A stretch of DNA of 64,000 nt from Citreicoccus inhibens (GTDB lineage Bacteria; Myxococcota; Myxococcia; Myxococcales; Myxococcaceae), in NCBI RefSeq assembly GCF_019039035.1, contig NZ_JAHNZT010000011.1, positions 1 to 64,000 on the forward strand, given 5' to 3'. The notes beneath the pieces were generated by a model, which searched no databases, had not been told where the DNA came from, and saw only the letters and a program-made list of their open reading frames with translations. The position numbers were made by a program, and so were the translations under genes. Below are positions 19,675-30,247 of this stretch, one piece after another; the first letter of the stretch is position 1; every line of letters starts with the position of its first letter.

Positions 19675-22062
19675 ATGGCGGACGTGCAGCAGATGGAGGG
19701 ACAGACTCGGCCCGCGCCGGCTCCCGGGGCCGTGCTGGCGCCCGTGCTGCCGAGCGCCCAGCCTCCCGAGGAGACCCATCCGCCTGACGTGCGCCCGGTG
19801 GAGACCGTGGCCGGCGGCATGACCGCGGTGGTCACGGCCATGCGCCACGTGTTCAGCGAGGCCGGCCCGGTGCGCGGCACCCAGCTGCTGCTCCAGGTGA
19901 ACCAGGAGCACGGCTTCGACTGCCCGGGCTGCGCGTGGCCGGACCCCAAGGCGCACCGCTCCGTGGCGGAGTTCTGCGAGAACGGCGCGAAGGCGGTCGC
20001 GGAAGAGGGGACGCGCGCGCGCGTGACGCCCGAGTTCTTTGCGAACTGGAGCGTGGCGGAGCTGTCGCACCAGTCGGACCTGTGGCTGGGCAAGGCCGGT
20101 CGGCTCACGCACCCCATGGTGCTGCGCGAGGGCGCCACGCACTACGCGCCCATCTCCTGGGACGAGGCCTTCGCGTTGGTCGCCGAGGAACTCAACGCGC
20201 TGGGCTCACCCGACGAGGCGTGCTTCTACACGTCAGGGCGCACGAGCAACGAGGCCGCGTTCCTCTACCAGCTCTTCGTGCGGCAGTACGGAACGAACAA
20301 CCTGCCGGACTGCTCGAACATGTGCCACGAGTCCAGTGGCCGGGCGCTCACGGAGACGGTGGGCATTGGCAAGGGCACCGTCACGCTGGAGGACTTCGAG
20401 CAGGCGCAGGCCATCTTCGTCGTGGGGCAGAACCCCGGTACCAATCACCCGCGCATGCTCTCCGCGCTCCAGGCCGCCGCGCGGCGCGGGTGTGAGATCG
20501 TCAGCATCAACCCGCTCCCCGAGACCGGCCTCAACCGCTTCAAGCACCCGCAGGAGGTGCTGCGGCTCCTCGGGCCGGGCACGGCCATCAACACGCTGTT
20601 CCTCCAGGTGCGCATCAACGGCGACGTGGCGCTCTTCCAGGGACTGGCCAAGGCCCTGTTCGAGATGGAGGACGCGCGGCCGGGGTCGGTGGTGGCGCGC
20701 GGCTTCATCGACGAGAAGACGCTCGGCTTCGAGGCGTACGCCGACCACGCGCGCGCGGTTTCTTGGGATGACGTGGTCGAGCAGAGCGGCGTGCCGCGCG
20801 ATCAGATTGTCGCCGCAGCGGAGATCCTCGCGCGCTCCGAGCGAGCCATCTGGTGCTGGGCCATGGGCCTCACGCAGCACCGCAACGCGGTGGCCAACAT
20901 CCAGGAGATCGTCAACCTGGCGCTCCTGCGGGGCGGCGTGGGCAAGCCGGGCGCGGGCCTGTGTCCGGTGCGCGGCCACAGCAACGTGCAGGGCGATCGC
21001 ACCATGGGCATCTGGGAGCATCCCAAGCCCGAGTTCCTGGATGCCCTGGCGCGGGAGTTCCAGTTCGAGCCGCCGCGCCACTCGGGGCTCGACACCGTGG
21101 CCACGCTGCACGGGATGCTCGCGGGGCAGGTGAGGGTGTTCTTCGCGCTCGGCGGCAACTTCCTGTCCGCCTCGCCCGACACCGAGCGGACCGCTGAGGC
21201 CCTGCGGCGCACGCGCCTCACGGTGCATGTGTCCACCAAGCTCAATCGCGCGCACCTCGTGCACGGCCGGCGCGCGCTCATCCTTCCGTGCCTGGGCCGC
21301 ACCGAGCGGGACGTCCAGGTGGCCGGTGCGCAGTTCGTCACCGTCGAGAACTCCATGGGCATCGTGCACGCGTCGCGCGGCGCGGTGCCTCCCGCGTCGG
21401 AGCACCTGCTGAGCGAGCCCGCGCTGGTGGCGAGGCTGGCCCAGGCGGTGCTCGGTGCTCGCTCGAGGGTGGCGTGGACGTGGCTGGTGGAGGACTACGA
21501 CCGCGTGCGCGACCTCATCTCGCGCTGCATCCCGGGGTTCACGTCCTTCAACACGCGCGTACGCGAGCCGGGGGGCTTCGCCCTGCCGAACGGGCCGCGT
21601 GAGGGGCGCTTCACCACCGCCAGCGGCAAGGCGCACTTCACGGTGCATGAGATGCCGCGGCTGCGCCTGGAGCCCGGTCAGCTCCTCATGATGACGCTGC
21701 GCACGCATGACCAGTACAACACGACCATCTACGGCCTGGATGACCGCTACCGAGGCATCCGAGACGGGCGGCGCGTGGTGTTGCTGCACCCCGGGGACGT
21801 GAAGGACCTGGGGTTCGAAGCGGGCCAGTGGGTGGACCTGACGAGCCACTTCCAGGGCGAGACACGCGTGGCGCGCCGGTTCGTGGTGGTGCCGTACAAC
21901 ATCCCCCGGCGCTGCGCCGCCACCTACTTTCCCGAGGCCAACGTTCTGGTGCCGCTCGACAGCTTTGCGGAGAAGAGCCGCACCCCCACGTCGAAGTCCG
22001 TGGTCATCACCCTGTCGCCGAGCGTGGATGCCCCCGCGCTGGTCGCGGGCGTGAGCCCTTGA
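19675..22062 (+). CDS. FdhF/YdeP-family molybdopterin oxidoreductase
   Basis: This is a 795-residue enzyme of the molybdopterin oxidoreductase superfamily, closest by motif to the YdeP branch. The N-terminus has the YdeP-type 'FDCPGCAWPDPKAHRSVAEF' plus 'CENGAKAVAEEGTR'. It continues with 'SWDEAFALVAEEL', 'TSGRTSNEAAFLYQLFVRQY', 'NMCHESSG', 'FVVGQNPGTNHPRML', 'RGHSNVQGDRTMGI' and a molydopterin dinucleotide-binding C-terminal domain ('LMMTLRTHDQYNTTIYGLDD'). There is no four-cysteine ferredoxin-like motif as in classical formate dehydrogenases. The physiological reaction of this branch is uncertain; E. coli YdeP is linked to acid resistance. Start ATG 19675 follows GGGAGGG. The unknown 22090 gene follows after 27 bp. 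Confidence 0.88.
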   Translation: MADVQQMEGQTRPAPAPGAVLAPVLPSAQPPEETHPPDVRPVETVAGGMTAVVTAMRHVFSEAGPVRGTQLLLQVNQEHGFDCPGCAWPDPKAHRSVAEFCENGAKAVAEEGTRARVTPEFFANWSVAELSHQSDLWLGKAGRLTHPMVLREGATHYAPISWDEAFALVAEELNALGSPDEACFYTSGRTSNEAAFLYQLFVRQYGTNNLPDCSNMCHESSGRALTETVGIGKGTVTLEDFEQAQAIFVVGQNPGTNHPRMLSALQAAARRGCEIVSINPLPETGLNRFKHPQEVLRLLGPGTAINTLFLQVRINGDVALFQGLAKALFEMEDARPGSVVARGFIDEKTLGFEAYADHARAVSWDDVVEQSGVPRDQIVAAAEILARSERAIWCWAMGLTQHRNAVANIQEIVNLALLRGGVGKPGAGLCPVRGHSNVQGDRTMGIWEHPKPEFLDALAREFQFEPPRHSGLDTVATLHGMLAGQVRVFFALGGNFLSASPDTERTAEALRRTRLTVHVSTKLNRAHLVHGRRALILPCLGRTERDVQVAGAQFVTVENSMGIVHASRGAVPPASEHLLSEPALVARLAQAVLGARSRVAWTWLVEDYDRVRDLISRCIPGFTSFNTRVREPGGFALPNGPREGRFTTASGKAHFTVHEMPRLRLEPGQLLMMTLRTHDQYNTTIYGLDDRYRGIRDGRRVVLLHPGDVKDLGFEAGQWVDLTSHFQGETRVARRFVVVPYNIPRRCAATYFPEANVLVPLDSFAEKSRTPTSKSVVITLSPSVDAPALVAGVSP

Positions 22063-22089
22063 GGCACGGGGTGATGCATCCGAGGTCCC

Positions 22090-24339
22090 ATGTCGTCGTT
22101 CGTTGAGAGCGGGTGGCCGGAGTCGATCCGGTCCCTCTATGAGCAGGTCGCCCAGGTCTCGCCCGCGGAAGCCGTGGACGCGAGCGCCGGTTGGCGAGAG
22201 ACGTTCGCGCAATGGGTGCGCGGCGCGTCGCTGGAGGAGCGCACCCAGGCGCAGGCCGCCGCGTGGGCTCGGCTGTCTCCGGGCGAGCGGACGTCCGGGG
22301 AGCTGTTGTTCCTCGTGTCCACGTGCAGCGAGCTGCTGTGGCCCTACGCCGAGCCTCCCGCGGGACTGCTGCGGCAGCTCCTCGCGCGGCAGGCCGAGGC
22401 GGTCCACGCGCTCATCGCCGCGGGAGACGGCGGTGGAGCGTTGCGCGTGCGGCGCGAGACGGACGCGTCCATGTCCACCGTGCTCACGCGTTATCTGCGG
22501 CGACATCCGGAGTCCTTGCTCGCGCTCGTCGAAGGTGTGCCGTGTACGTTCGATGGTCGAGCGCTGCGCTTCCAGGACGTGGTGGAGGTGGACCTCAAGC
22601 AGGTGCTCGGGACGGGCGTGAAGTCCGTGGGTCTGCTGGAGCAGCTGCGCACGCTGTTGCCAGACACGCGTGAGGAGGGACGGGATCGGCTGGCGGACTT
22701 CATCCGGACTCGCGCGGCGCGCATCCCGTGGGCCGAGGCCAGTGAAGTGCTGGGCGAGCGACTGTTCGCGCTGGCCATGTCGCCCGAGGGCCGCAGCGGC
22801 ATGCGTGGCTTCCTCGCGTGCTATCCGAACGGTCGCAAGGAGCCGGACTGGTGCTCGCGCGCGGGCATGCTGTTGGCGCGCACGGTAGAGGTGGGTGGGC
22901 CGCAGGCGGTGGTGGAGAACCTGTGCGAGCTGCTGACGCTGTTCGACTCCTCTCCGGTGGATGGACTCCGAGGGGCGTTGGGGGCGCTCGTGCAGAGCGA
23001 CCTGGAGGCCGCGGCGGATCTCCATCACGCGCGCTTCGTGTTGGATCACTGTCAGGCCACGCTGCGCAAGAACGAGCCGGGCCTGGCCCTCACCATCCTG
23101 TGGCTGGAGGAGCGCCTGTTCCGCGCGGCCGTGCGGCGCGGGGTTCCGGAGGCGTTCGAGCGCCGGGGCCGCGCGCGGGCTCGCATGGAGAAGCTGCCCG
23201 GCTTCGTCCACCTGTCTTGGTTGGCGGACGAGTGCGCGGAGCTGTGGCCTCGCTTCCGCGCCGGCGCGCGCCCAGGCCTCGATGAGCTGGCGGCGTGGCG
23301 GCAGCAGGTGGCGGTGCGCATGGGCCGCAAGCCGGTGCTGCGCAAGGCGGCCATCGAGTTCTTCCTGTGGTGTGCCCCGGATGAGGCGTCGTCCGAGGCG
23401 GAGCTGACGGTGCTGGGGCTGGCGCGCACCGCGACGGATCGACGTCTGGTGCGGCGCTTCCTGGAGCATCCGTCGCCTCGCGCTCGCTTCCGTGCGCTGG
23501 CGCTCCAGAACTGGTTCCAGGGTGGCGTGGGGAAGGGGACGAAGCCCCTCGCGCCGACGGAGCCCGCGACTCCGGCCACGCTCACGGAGGCCTTGCGCCA
23601 TCTGCACGCGACGCGCGCCGTGCCGATGGGGGGCCGCACGTGGTTGCGGGATCGCGACCTGGAGGAGCTGCTCCTCGGCGCGGTGGGCCGCGTGGAGTCC
23701 GAGTTCGCGCTGCGCTACGCGGAGCGCTTCCGCGAGCCGCCCGAGGAGTTGGTGGCCCACCTGCTGTCCGGCATTCAGGAGGAGTTCGCGCGGATCCGCG
23801 CGGACGTGTCGTCCCTGCTCGCGAATGGTCAGCCCGTGCCGGTGGAGCTGGGCTTCACCGTGCGGCGCAAGGCCCCCGTGCCCGAGCAGGAGCACGACAG
23901 CGTGGAGCTTGCCTTCGTCGTCACCGCCGAGATGGCGGGGATGGTGCGCACGCGCCGCGTCGCACGCATGCAGGTGGCGCGGCTGGAGCAACGGGGCGAG
24001 GGCCAGTGGCTGCCCACGTTCCGGCTCGCGCGCGAGCGTGTGGACGCGCTCCTGGCGCGCACGGAGTCCGCTTTCTGCCTGTTGCTGGTGCCCGCGTTCG
24101 TGCGACCTGAGTGCTGGGTGGTCCCCGCGAAGTTGGCGCGCGGCGTGATGGAGGCGCAGGGCTCACTGACGGGCTTGCCTCGCGAGCCGGCGCAGCGGGT
24201 GGCGAGAGGGCTCGCGCCGTGGCTCATCTACGACCTGCTGGGCCTGTGGACGGGAGACGAGCGACCGCAGGCGATGGATGAAGCCACGGTGGAGGAGGGC
24301 GGCCCTGACTTCCTGGTTGAGCTGAACCTCCGGGGCTGA
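22090..24339 (+). CDS. Unrecognised 749-residue protein
   Basis: I recognise no named family. Residues 1-480 look all-helical, with many Leu/Ala-Arg/Glu helices in repeated pairs, like a HEAT/TPR-type solenoid. From about 590 to 700 the pattern changes to strands and helices: 'VELAFVVTAEMAG', 'VARMQVARLEQRG', 'CLLLVPAF', 'ECWVVPAKLARGVMEAQ'. This order (acidic strand, a QxK-like strand where Lys is replaced, then a Pro-Ala strand) faintly recalls PD-(D/E)XK nuclease-fold domains. That is only a resemblance. No signal peptide or membrane segment. It is sandwiched between the molybdoenzyme (27 bp) and the FHA-sigma54 regulator (23 bp), so all three may be one transcript. Confidence 0.78.
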   Translation: MSSFVESGWPESIRSLYEQVAQVSPAEAVDASAGWRETFAQWVRGASLEERTQAQAAAWARLSPGERTSGELLFLVSTCSELLWPYAEPPAGLLRQLLARQAEAVHALIAAGDGGGALRVRRETDASMSTVLTRYLRRHPESLLALVEGVPCTFDGRALRFQDVVEVDLKQVLGTGVKSVGLLEQLRTLLPDTREEGRDRLADFIRTRAARIPWAEASEVLGERLFALAMSPEGRSGMRGFLACYPNGRKEPDWCSRAGMLLARTVEVGGPQAVVENLCELLTLFDSSPVDGLRGALGALVQSDLEAAADLHHARFVLDHCQATLRKNEPGLALTILWLEERLFRAAVRRGVPEAFERRGRARARMEKLPGFVHLSWLADECAELWPRFRAGARPGLDELAAWRQQVAVRMGRKPVLRKAAIEFFLWCAPDEASSEAELTVLGLARTATDRRLVRRFLEHPSPRARFRALALQNWFQGGVGKGTKPLAPTEPATPATLTEALRHLHATRAVPMGGRTWLRDRDLEELLLGAVGRVESEFALRYAERFREPPEELVAHLLSGIQEEFARIRADVSSLLANGQPVPVELGFTVRRKAPVPEQEHDSVELAFVVTAEMAGMVRTRRVARMQVARLEQRGEGQWLPTFRLARERVDALLARTESAFCLLLVPAFVRPECWVVPAKLARGVMEAQGSLTGLPREPAQRVARGLAPWLIYDLLGLWTGDERPQAMDEATVEEGGPDFLVELNLRG

Positions 24340-24362
24340 AGCGGTGCTAGCGTAGCGGGGAC

Positions 24363-25745
24363 ATGACTCCCCCCGAGCGGCCCTCTGGTTCCGCGCGCCC
24401 TGCCTCCAGCTCCGAGGATCCGCAGCAGACGTTGCCTGTCGGGACCCGGCGACCCGGCGCCACCGGCGCGGTCCGGCGCTTCCGGTTCACGGTGCTGGAG
24501 GGCCCGGAGCCAGGGTTCTTCCGCGAGTCCAGCGCGGACACGTACTCGCTGGGCTCACACGCCCTCAATGACCTGGTCATCGAGGAGCCCACTGTGTCGC
24601 GCTTCCACTGCGAGGTGAAGGTGGATCGCGATGGGGCTCGGGTGCGCGACCTGGACAGCCGCAACGGCACCATCCTGGACGGCGTGCACGTGCGCGAAGC
24701 GTTCCTGCGCGGCGGCAGCGTGCTGCGCCTGGGGCGCGTCAGCGTCCGCTTCGACTTCAGCCCCGAGAGCAACCGCCTGCTCATCTCCGAGCGCCCCGTG
24801 TTTGGGGACCTGGTGGGCACGTCCGTGGTCGCGCGGGTGAGCTTCGCCCTCATGGAGCGCGCCGCCGCGAGCGACGCCACGGTGCTTCTGGAGGGCGAGA
24901 CGGGCACGGGCAAGAGCCGCGCGGCCTTGGCCATCCATCGCGCCAGCGCGCGCGCCGCGGGGCCGTTCCTCACGCTGGACTGTGGCGCCATTCCCGCGAA
25001 CCTGCTGGAGAGCGAGCTGTTCGGTCACGAGAAGGGCGCCTTCACGGGGGCCCTGCAACGCCGCGTGGGTGCGTTCGAGGAGGCCGATGGGGGCACCATC
25101 TTCCTCGACGAGATTGGAGAGCTGCCCGCGGAGCTTCAGCCCAAGCTGTTGCGGGTGCTGGAGGAGGGGGAGATTCGTCGGCTGGGCTCGAACACGTATC
25201 AGCCGGTCAACGTGCGCGTCATCGCGGCCACGAACCGGGACCTGCGCGCCGAGGTGAACGGGGGGCGCTTCCGCTCGGACCTGTTCTTCCGGCTCGCGGT
25301 GGTGCGCATCCTCATCCCGTCGCTGCGAGAGAGACCCGAGGACATCGCGCTCATCACCGAGCGCATCCTGGCATCATTGGGCGCGACGCCCGCGCAGGTG
25401 GAGTCGCTGTCCGCCCCGGACTTCGTCGCGCAGCTCCAGCGCGCCGCGTGGCCCGGCAACGTGCGTGAGCTGCGCAATCACCTGGAGCGCTGTCTGGTGT
25501 TCCAGGACGCCATGCCGCCATCGTCCGAGGACGTGGGCGCCGCGCCAGGAGTCGCGCCGACGGCGATCGATCCCAAGCTGCCCTACGCGGAAGCACGCCG
25601 CCGGGCCCTGGAGTCCTTCGAGCGCGAGTACCTGGATGGGCTCCTCGCGCTGCACCAGGGCAAGGTGGCGGTAGCGGCGGCGGCGGCGGACATGGACCGG
25701 GTGTACCTCTACCGGCTCCTGCGTCGGCACGGCCTCAAGGTGTAG
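24363..25745 (+). CDS. FHA-domain sigma54-dependent transcriptional activator
   Basis: This is a 460-residue enhancer-binding protein. The N-terminal FHA domain (about 36-130) has '[20 protein letters not shown]' and '[10 protein letters not shown]', which bind phosphothreonine. The central AAA+ domain has Walker A GETGTGKS (178-185), an intact sigma54-contacting GAFTGA loop (225-230) and '[12 protein letters not shown]'. The C-terminal 40 residues form a Fis-type HTH ('[14 protein letters not shown]'). The FHA input means it is controlled by a Ser/Thr kinase rather than a His kinase, an arrangement common in myxobacteria. Two such kinases lie at 34.9-40 kb. The RND operon starts 116 bp downstream and could be a target. 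Confidence 0.93.
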   Translation: MTPPERPSGSARPASSSEDPQQTLPVGTRRPGATGAVRRFRFTVLEGPEPGFFRESSADTYSLGSHALNDLVIEEPTVSRFHCEVKVDRDGARVRDLDSRNGTILDGVHVREAFLRGGSVLRLGRVSVRFDFSPESNRLLISERPVFGDLVGTSVVARVSFALMERAAASDATVLLEGETGTGKSRAALAIHRASARAAGPFLTLDCGAIPANLLESELFGHEKGAFTGALQRRVGAFEEADGGTIFLDEIGELPAELQPKLLRVLEEGEIRRLGSNTYQPVNVRVIAATNRDLRAEVNGGRFRSDLFFRLAVVRILIPSLRERPEDIALITERILASLGATPAQVESLSAPDFVAQLQRAAWPGNVRELRNHLERCLVFQDAMPPSSEDVGAAPGVAPTAIDPKLPYAEARRRALESFEREYLDGLLALHQGKVAVAAAAADMDRVYLYRLLRRHGLKV

Positions 25746-25802
25746 CGCCGGTTGTGCGTGGCCGCGGTCGGTGTGTTCACCGCCGCGCAAGCAACCCCGC
25801 CC

Positions 25803-25817
25803 TGGTGTCTGACTTGT
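25803..25817 (+). promoter_or_regulatory. Weak sigma54-like element before the RND operon
   Basis: TGGTGTCTGACTTGT has GG and TTG at -24/-12 spacing, but the -12 doublet is GT instead of GC. It lies 45-59 bp before the adaptor start and directly after the sigma54 activator gene, which is the main reason to note it. A CCCCC/GGGGG hairpin follows at 25831-25846. Confidence 0.22.
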
Positions 25818-25861
25818 CCACGCGTGGCGTCCCCCTACCTTGGGGGCTCTGTCATGCGCGC

Positions 25862-27133
25862 ATGAATCCGCCGCCACCCGAGCCCGAGCCGTCTGGTCCA
25901 TCCTTGCGCGAGAAGCCGCGGCGCCGTCTCTGGCAGTGGTGGCTCGTCGGCCTCGGTGGCGTCGTCGTCGTGGGCGTCCTGCTCGCGCGTCGTCATGAGG
26001 CCAGCTCCGCCGCGAAAGCGGCGGGCGCGCGTGACACCGGGAAGCCGCAGCCAGTGGTGTCGGCCGTGGCGCGCACGCGTGATGTCCCCGTGCACCTCGC
26101 GGGGCTGGGTGCCGTCACGCCCACCAGCACCGTCACCGTCCGGACGCGCGTGGACGGACAGCTCATGCGCGTCGCCTTTCGAGAAGGGCAGCTCGTCAAA
26201 GAGGGCCAGCTGCTGGCCGAGATTGATCCGCGCCCTTTTCAGGTCCAGCTCGAACAGGCGCTCGGGCAGCTGCGCCGGGACGAGGCGTTGCTCGCGAACG
26301 CGCGGGTAGACCTCCGGCGCTACACCACGCTGTTCAGCCAGGACTCCGTCTCCCAACAGACGCTTCAGACGCAGAGAGCGCTGGTGCATCAGTACGAGGG
26401 CAACGTGAAGGCGGACCAAGGCACGGTCGCGTCGGCCCGCTTGAACCTCACCTATGCCCGCGTCACCTCGCCGGTCAGTGGGCGAGTGGGGCTGCGGCTG
26501 GTGGACCCCGGCAACATCGTCCACGCAGCCGACGCGAACGGTCTGGTGGTGGTCAACACCGAGCAGCCCATCGCGGTGATCTTCTCCGTGCCCGAGGACC
26601 GGGTGCCGGAGCTCCTCTCCCGACTGGCCACGGGGCAGACGCTGGCGGTCCGCGCGTTCGATCGCACCGGGACGAAGCTGCTCGCGAACGGGACGCTCCT
26701 CACGGTCGACAATCAGATTGACCCGACGACGGGGACCGTCCGGCTGAAGGCGACCTTCCCCAACTCGGACTTCGCGCTGTTTCCGCAGCAGTTCGTCAAC
26801 GCGTGGTTGATGATCGACACCCTGCGCGGCGCGACCGTGGTCCCCACCGCGGCCATTCAGCATGGCGTGAACGGGGCGTTTGTCTACCGCGTTCAATCGA
26901 ACGACACCGTCCAGGTGGTGCCGGTGAAGACGGGGCCCTCGGATGGGGATGACACGGTCGCGTCCACCGGACTCCAGCCCGGAGACCTCGTGGTGGTCGA
27001 GGGCGCGGACAAGCTCACGAATGGCGCGCCCGTGAAGCTCCAGTCGCGCGAGCCCGGGCCCGCCGTGGGAGGCAGCGGCCGAGATGGAGGCCAGGAGGAG
27101 CCCGCCGGCGTCGCGCCGGATGGCGGTCGGTGA
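25862..27133 (+). CDS. RND efflux periplasmic adaptor (MdtA-like)
   Basis: This 423-residue membrane-fusion protein links inner-membrane RND pumps to an outer-membrane channel. A membrane anchor lies near residues 25-43 ('WWLVGLGGVVVVGVLLA'). It is followed by the lipoyl and coiled-coil regions ('VTVRTRVDGQLMRVAFREGQ', 'LLAEIDPRPFQVQLEQALGQ') and beta-barrel segments ('ARVTSPVSGRVGLRLVDPGN'). Composition and order match MdtA. The start ATG 25862 gives a Pro-rich cytoplasmic head; the frame is open 36 codons further upstream. The stop abuts the first RND pump start with no gap. Confidence 0.9.
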   Translation: MNPPPPEPEPSGPSLREKPRRRLWQWWLVGLGGVVVVGVLLARRHEASSAAKAAGARDTGKPQPVVSAVARTRDVPVHLAGLGAVTPTSTVTVRTRVDGQLMRVAFREGQLVKEGQLLAEIDPRPFQVQLEQALGQLRRDEALLANARVDLRRYTTLFSQDSVSQQTLQTQRALVHQYEGNVKADQGTVASARLNLTYARVTSPVSGRVGLRLVDPGNIVHAADANGLVVVNTEQPIAVIFSVPEDRVPELLSRLATGQTLAVRAFDRTGTKLLANGTLLTVDNQIDPTTGTVRLKATFPNSDFALFPQQFVNAWLMIDTLRGATVVPTAAIQHGVNGAFVYRVQSNDTVQVVPVKTGPSDGDDTVASTGLQPGDLVVVEGADKLTNGAPVKLQSREPGPAVGGSGRDGGQEEPAGVAPDGGR

Positions 27134-30100
27134 ATGTCCGAGCCCTTCATCCTGCGCCCCATCGCGACGTCGCTGTTGATGCTCGCGCTCCTGCTCGCCG
27201 GGGTGCTCGCGTACCGATTGCTGCCGGTCTCGGCGCTGCCCGAGGTCAATTACCCGACCATCCAAGTCATGACCTTCTACCCGGGCGCGAGCCCGGACGT
27301 GATGGCCACCGCCATCACCGCGCCCCTGGAGCGCCAGTTCGGTCAGATGCCCGGCTTGGATCAGATGACCTCGTCCAGCTCGGGAGGGGCCTCGGTCATC
27401 ACCCTCCAGTTCACGCTGACCATGAGCCTGGACATCGCCGAGCAGCAGGTGCAGGCAGCCATCAACGCGGCCTCGAATCTGCTCCCGAGCGACCTGCCCA
27501 ACCCGCCCGTCTACAACAAGGTGAACCCCGCGGACACGCCCGTCATCACCCTGGCGCTGACGTCCGAGGTGATGCCGCTGCCGAAGGTTGAGGACCTGGC
27601 CGACACGCGGCTCGCGCAGAAGTTGTCGCAACTCCCCGGCGTGGGGTTGGTGAGCATCAGCGGGGGACAGCGGCCCGCCGTGCGCATCCAGGCCAATGCC
27701 ACGGCGCTGTCCGCGCGCGGGCTGACGCTGGAGAACATCCGCACCGCCGTGGCCGCGGCGAACGTCAACACGCCCAAGGGGAGCTTCGATGGGCCGCGCC
27801 AGTCCTTCACGATCAACTCCAATGATCAGCTCCTGACCAGCACGGACTACGCGCCGCTCATCCTCGCGTATCGCAATGGCGCGCCGGTTCGGCTGACGGA
27901 CGTGGCCCGGGTGTTCGATGGGGCGGAGAACGCGCGACAGGCCGCGTGGATGAACGCCGTCCCCGCGGTCATCCTCAACGTGCAGCGTCAGCCCGGCGCG
28001 AACGTCATCGCCGTGGTGGACAGCGTGAAGAAGCTGCTGCCCCAGTTGCAGGCCACGCTGCCCGCGACGGTGAAGGTCGCCGTGCTGACCGACCGCACGA
28101 CGACCATCCGCGCCTCCGTGCACGACGTGCAGGTGGACTTGATGTTCTCCATCGCCCTGGTCGTGCTGGTCATCTTCCTGTTCCTGCGCAACCTGCCCGC
28201 TACGTTCATCCCCAGCGTGGCAGTGCCGCTGTCGCTGGTAGGCACCTTCGGCGCGATGTACCTGCTGGGCTTCTCACTCAACAACCTCACGCTCATGGCG
28301 CTGACCATCGCGACGGGCTTCGTCGTCGACGACGCCATCGTGATGATCGAGAACATCAGCCGCTACATCGAAGGGGGCACGCCGCCGCTGGAGGCCGCGC
28401 TGAAGGGGGCGAAGCAGATCGGCTTCACCATCCTCTCGCTCACCGTCTCGCTCATCGCCGTGCTGATTCCGCTCCTCTTCATGGGAGACGTGGTCGGGCG
28501 CCTGTTCCGTGAGTTCGCCATCACCCTGGCGGTGACCATCCTCTTGTCCGCGGTGGTGTCGCTGACGCTCACGCCCATGCTGTGTGCACGCCTGCTGCGG
28601 CACCATGCGCCAGGAAACGAGAGCCGCTTCGAGCGCGCGATGGGGGGCGCCTTCCAGTGGCTCGTGGCGCGCTACGACGTCGCGTTGACCTGGGTGCTGC
28701 GGCACCAGACGGTGACGCTCCTCATCGCCCTGGGCACACTGGTGCTCACAGGGGCGCTGTTCTGGTTCATCCCCAAGGGCTTCTTCCCGGTGCAGGACAC
28801 CGGCGTGCTCCAGGGCATCAGCGAGGCGCCCCAGTCCATCTCCTTCTCCGCCATGGCCGAGCGGCAGCAAGCGCTGGCGCACGTCGTGTTGCAGGACCCG
28901 GCGGTGGAGAGCCTCACGTCGTTCATTGGTGTGGACGGGACGAACACCACGCTCAACAGCGGCCGGATGTTGATCAACCTCAAGCCGCTCGCGCAGCGGG
29001 ACGACTCGGCCACGCAGGTCATCCAGCGCTTGCGCGGGCCGCTCGCGCAGGTGCCGGGCATCGCGCTCTACCTGACCCCGGTGCAGGACCTGACCATCGA
29101 CACCCGGGTGAGCCGCACCCAGTACCAGTACAGCCTCAGCTCGCCGGACACCGCCGAGGTCTCGGCGTGGACCGGCCGGCTGGTCGAGTACCTCCGAGGG
29201 CAACCAGAGCTGGGTCAGGTGTCCAGTGACCTTCAGGACGAAGGGCTCCGGATGAACCTGGACCTCGACCGTGACACCGCCTCGCGCCTGGGCATCACCC
29301 CGCAGCAAGTGGACGACGCGCTGTACGACGCCTTCGGGCAGCGACAGGTCTCCACCATCTTCACGCAGCTCAACCAGTACCACGTCGTGCTGGAGGTCCT
29401 CCCCGAGCAGCGGCGCGCGGCCCAGCCCATGGAGGGGCTCTACCTCCAGTCGGCGGCGGGCTTGCCCGTTCCCTTGTCGGCCTTCACGCGCATGTCGTCC
29501 GGCGTGGGGTCGCTCACCATCAACCGACAGGGTCAGTTCCCGGTCGCCATCGTTTCCTTCAACCCCGAGCCCGGAACCTCGCTGTCAGAGGTCGTGCGGG
29601 TCTTCGAACGAGCGAAGGCGAGCCTGGGAGTGCCGCTGTCGGTGCAGACCCAGTTCGAGGGAACGGCGCGAACGTTCCAGGACTCACTGGCCAACGAGGG
29701 GTTCCTCGTGCTGGCGGCCGTCGTGGTCGTCTACCTGGTGCTCGGCATCCTCTACGAGTCGTACATCCATCCGCTCACCATCCTCTCCACACTGCCCTCG
29801 GCGGGGATGGGTGCACTGCTCGCGCTGTGGCTGTGCGCCATCGACCTGGGCGTCATCGCGCTCATTGGCGTCATCCTGCTCATTGGCATCGTGATGAAGA
29901 ACGCCATCATGATGATCGACTTCGCCCTGGAGGCGGAGCGCGTCCACGGACGCACCGCGCAGGAGGCCATCCACGAGGCGTGTCTCCTGCGCTTTCGTCC
30001 CATCCTCATGACGACGCTCGCGTCGATGCTCGGCGCGGTGCCGCTCGCGCTGGGCAGTGGCATGGGGGCGGAGCTGCGGCGGCCGTTGGGCATCGCCATC

Positions 30101-30247
30101 ATTGGTGGGCTGACGGTCAGTCAGCTGCTCACGCTCTTCACCACGCCGGTCATCTACATCGGCTTCGACAACCTCTCGCGCCGGTTCACGCGAGGCACGT
30201 CGCGTCGCGGAGGGATGACGCCCCCGCGGGAGGCGCCCTCGGAATGA
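27134..30247 (+). CDS. RND multidrug efflux transporter, MdtB/C-like (pump 1)
   Basis: This 1037-residue proton-driven inner-membrane pump begins '[16 protein letters not shown]', the RND N-terminal helix. Family motifs are '[20 protein letters not shown]', '[16 protein letters not shown]' in TM4 with the proton-relay Asp pair, and '[19 protein letters not shown]' in TM10-11. Twelve membrane helices and two large periplasmic loops are visible. It starts immediately after the adaptor stop. Pump 2 starts by a 4-bp overlap with this gene's stop, so the two are made together and, as in MdtBC, probably form a heterotrimer. Confidence 0.95.
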   Translation: MSEPFILRPIATSLLMLALLLAGVLAYRLLPVSALPEVNYPTIQVMTFYPGASPDVMATAITAPLERQFGQMPGLDQMTSSSSGGASVITLQFTLTMSLDIAEQQVQAAINAASNLLPSDLPNPPVYNKVNPADTPVITLALTSEVMPLPKVEDLADTRLAQKLSQLPGVGLVSISGGQRPAVRIQANATALSARGLTLENIRTAVAAANVNTPKGSFDGPRQSFTINSNDQLLTSTDYAPLILAYRNGAPVRLTDVARVFDGAENARQAAWMNAVPAVILNVQRQPGANVIAVVDSVKKLLPQLQATLPATVKVAVLTDRTTTIRASVHDVQVDLMFSIALVVLVIFLFLRNLPATFIPSVAVPLSLVGTFGAMYLLGFSLNNLTLMALTIATGFVVDDAIVMIENISRYIEGGTPPLEAALKGAKQIGFTILSLTVSLIAVLIPLLFMGDVVGRLFREFAITLAVTILLSAVVSLTLTPMLCARLLRHHAPGNESRFERAMGGAFQWLVARYDVALTWVLRHQTVTLLIALGTLVLTGALFWFIPKGFFPVQDTGVLQGISEAPQSISFSAMAERQQALAHVVLQDPAVESLTSFIGVDGTNTTLNSGRMLINLKPLAQRDDSATQVIQRLRGPLAQVPGIALYLTPVQDLTIDTRVSRTQYQYSLSSPDTAEVSAWTGRLVEYLRGQPELGQVSSDLQDEGLRMNLDLDRDTASRLGITPQQVDDALYDAFGQRQVSTIFTQLNQYHVVLEVLPEQRRAAQPMEGLYLQSAAGLPVPLSAFTRMSSGVGSLTINRQGQFPVAIVSFNPEPGTSLSEVVRVFERAKASLGVPLSVQTQFEGTARTFQDSLANEGFLVLAAVVVVYLVLGILYESYIHPLTILSTLPSAGMGALLALWLCAIDLGVIALIGVILLIGIVMKNAIMMIDFALEAERVHGRTAQEAIHEACLLRFRPILMTTLASMLGAVPLALGSGMGAELRRPLGIAIIGGLTVSQLLTLFTTPVIYIGFDNLSRRFTRGTSRRGGMTPPREAPSE

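Noticed and set aside
18405-19787. Plus-strand frame opposite the BON gene, Leu/Val/Ala-rich
   Set aside because: It looks membrane-like in places, but only because the opposite strand encodes Asp/Arg-rich repeats. The BON domain and its strong ribosome site decide for the minus strand.
20233-23991. 1252-codon open frame on the minus strand
   Set aside because: It is the antisense shadow of the molybdoenzyme and the 749-residue gene. It is His/Arg/Leu-rich low-complexity sequence without any family motif, as expected from high GC third positions.
29827-30243. 139-codon upstream extension of RND pump 2
   Set aside because: It lies inside pump 1 in another frame and has no RND features. ATG 30244 with ATGA overlap gives the standard N-terminus.
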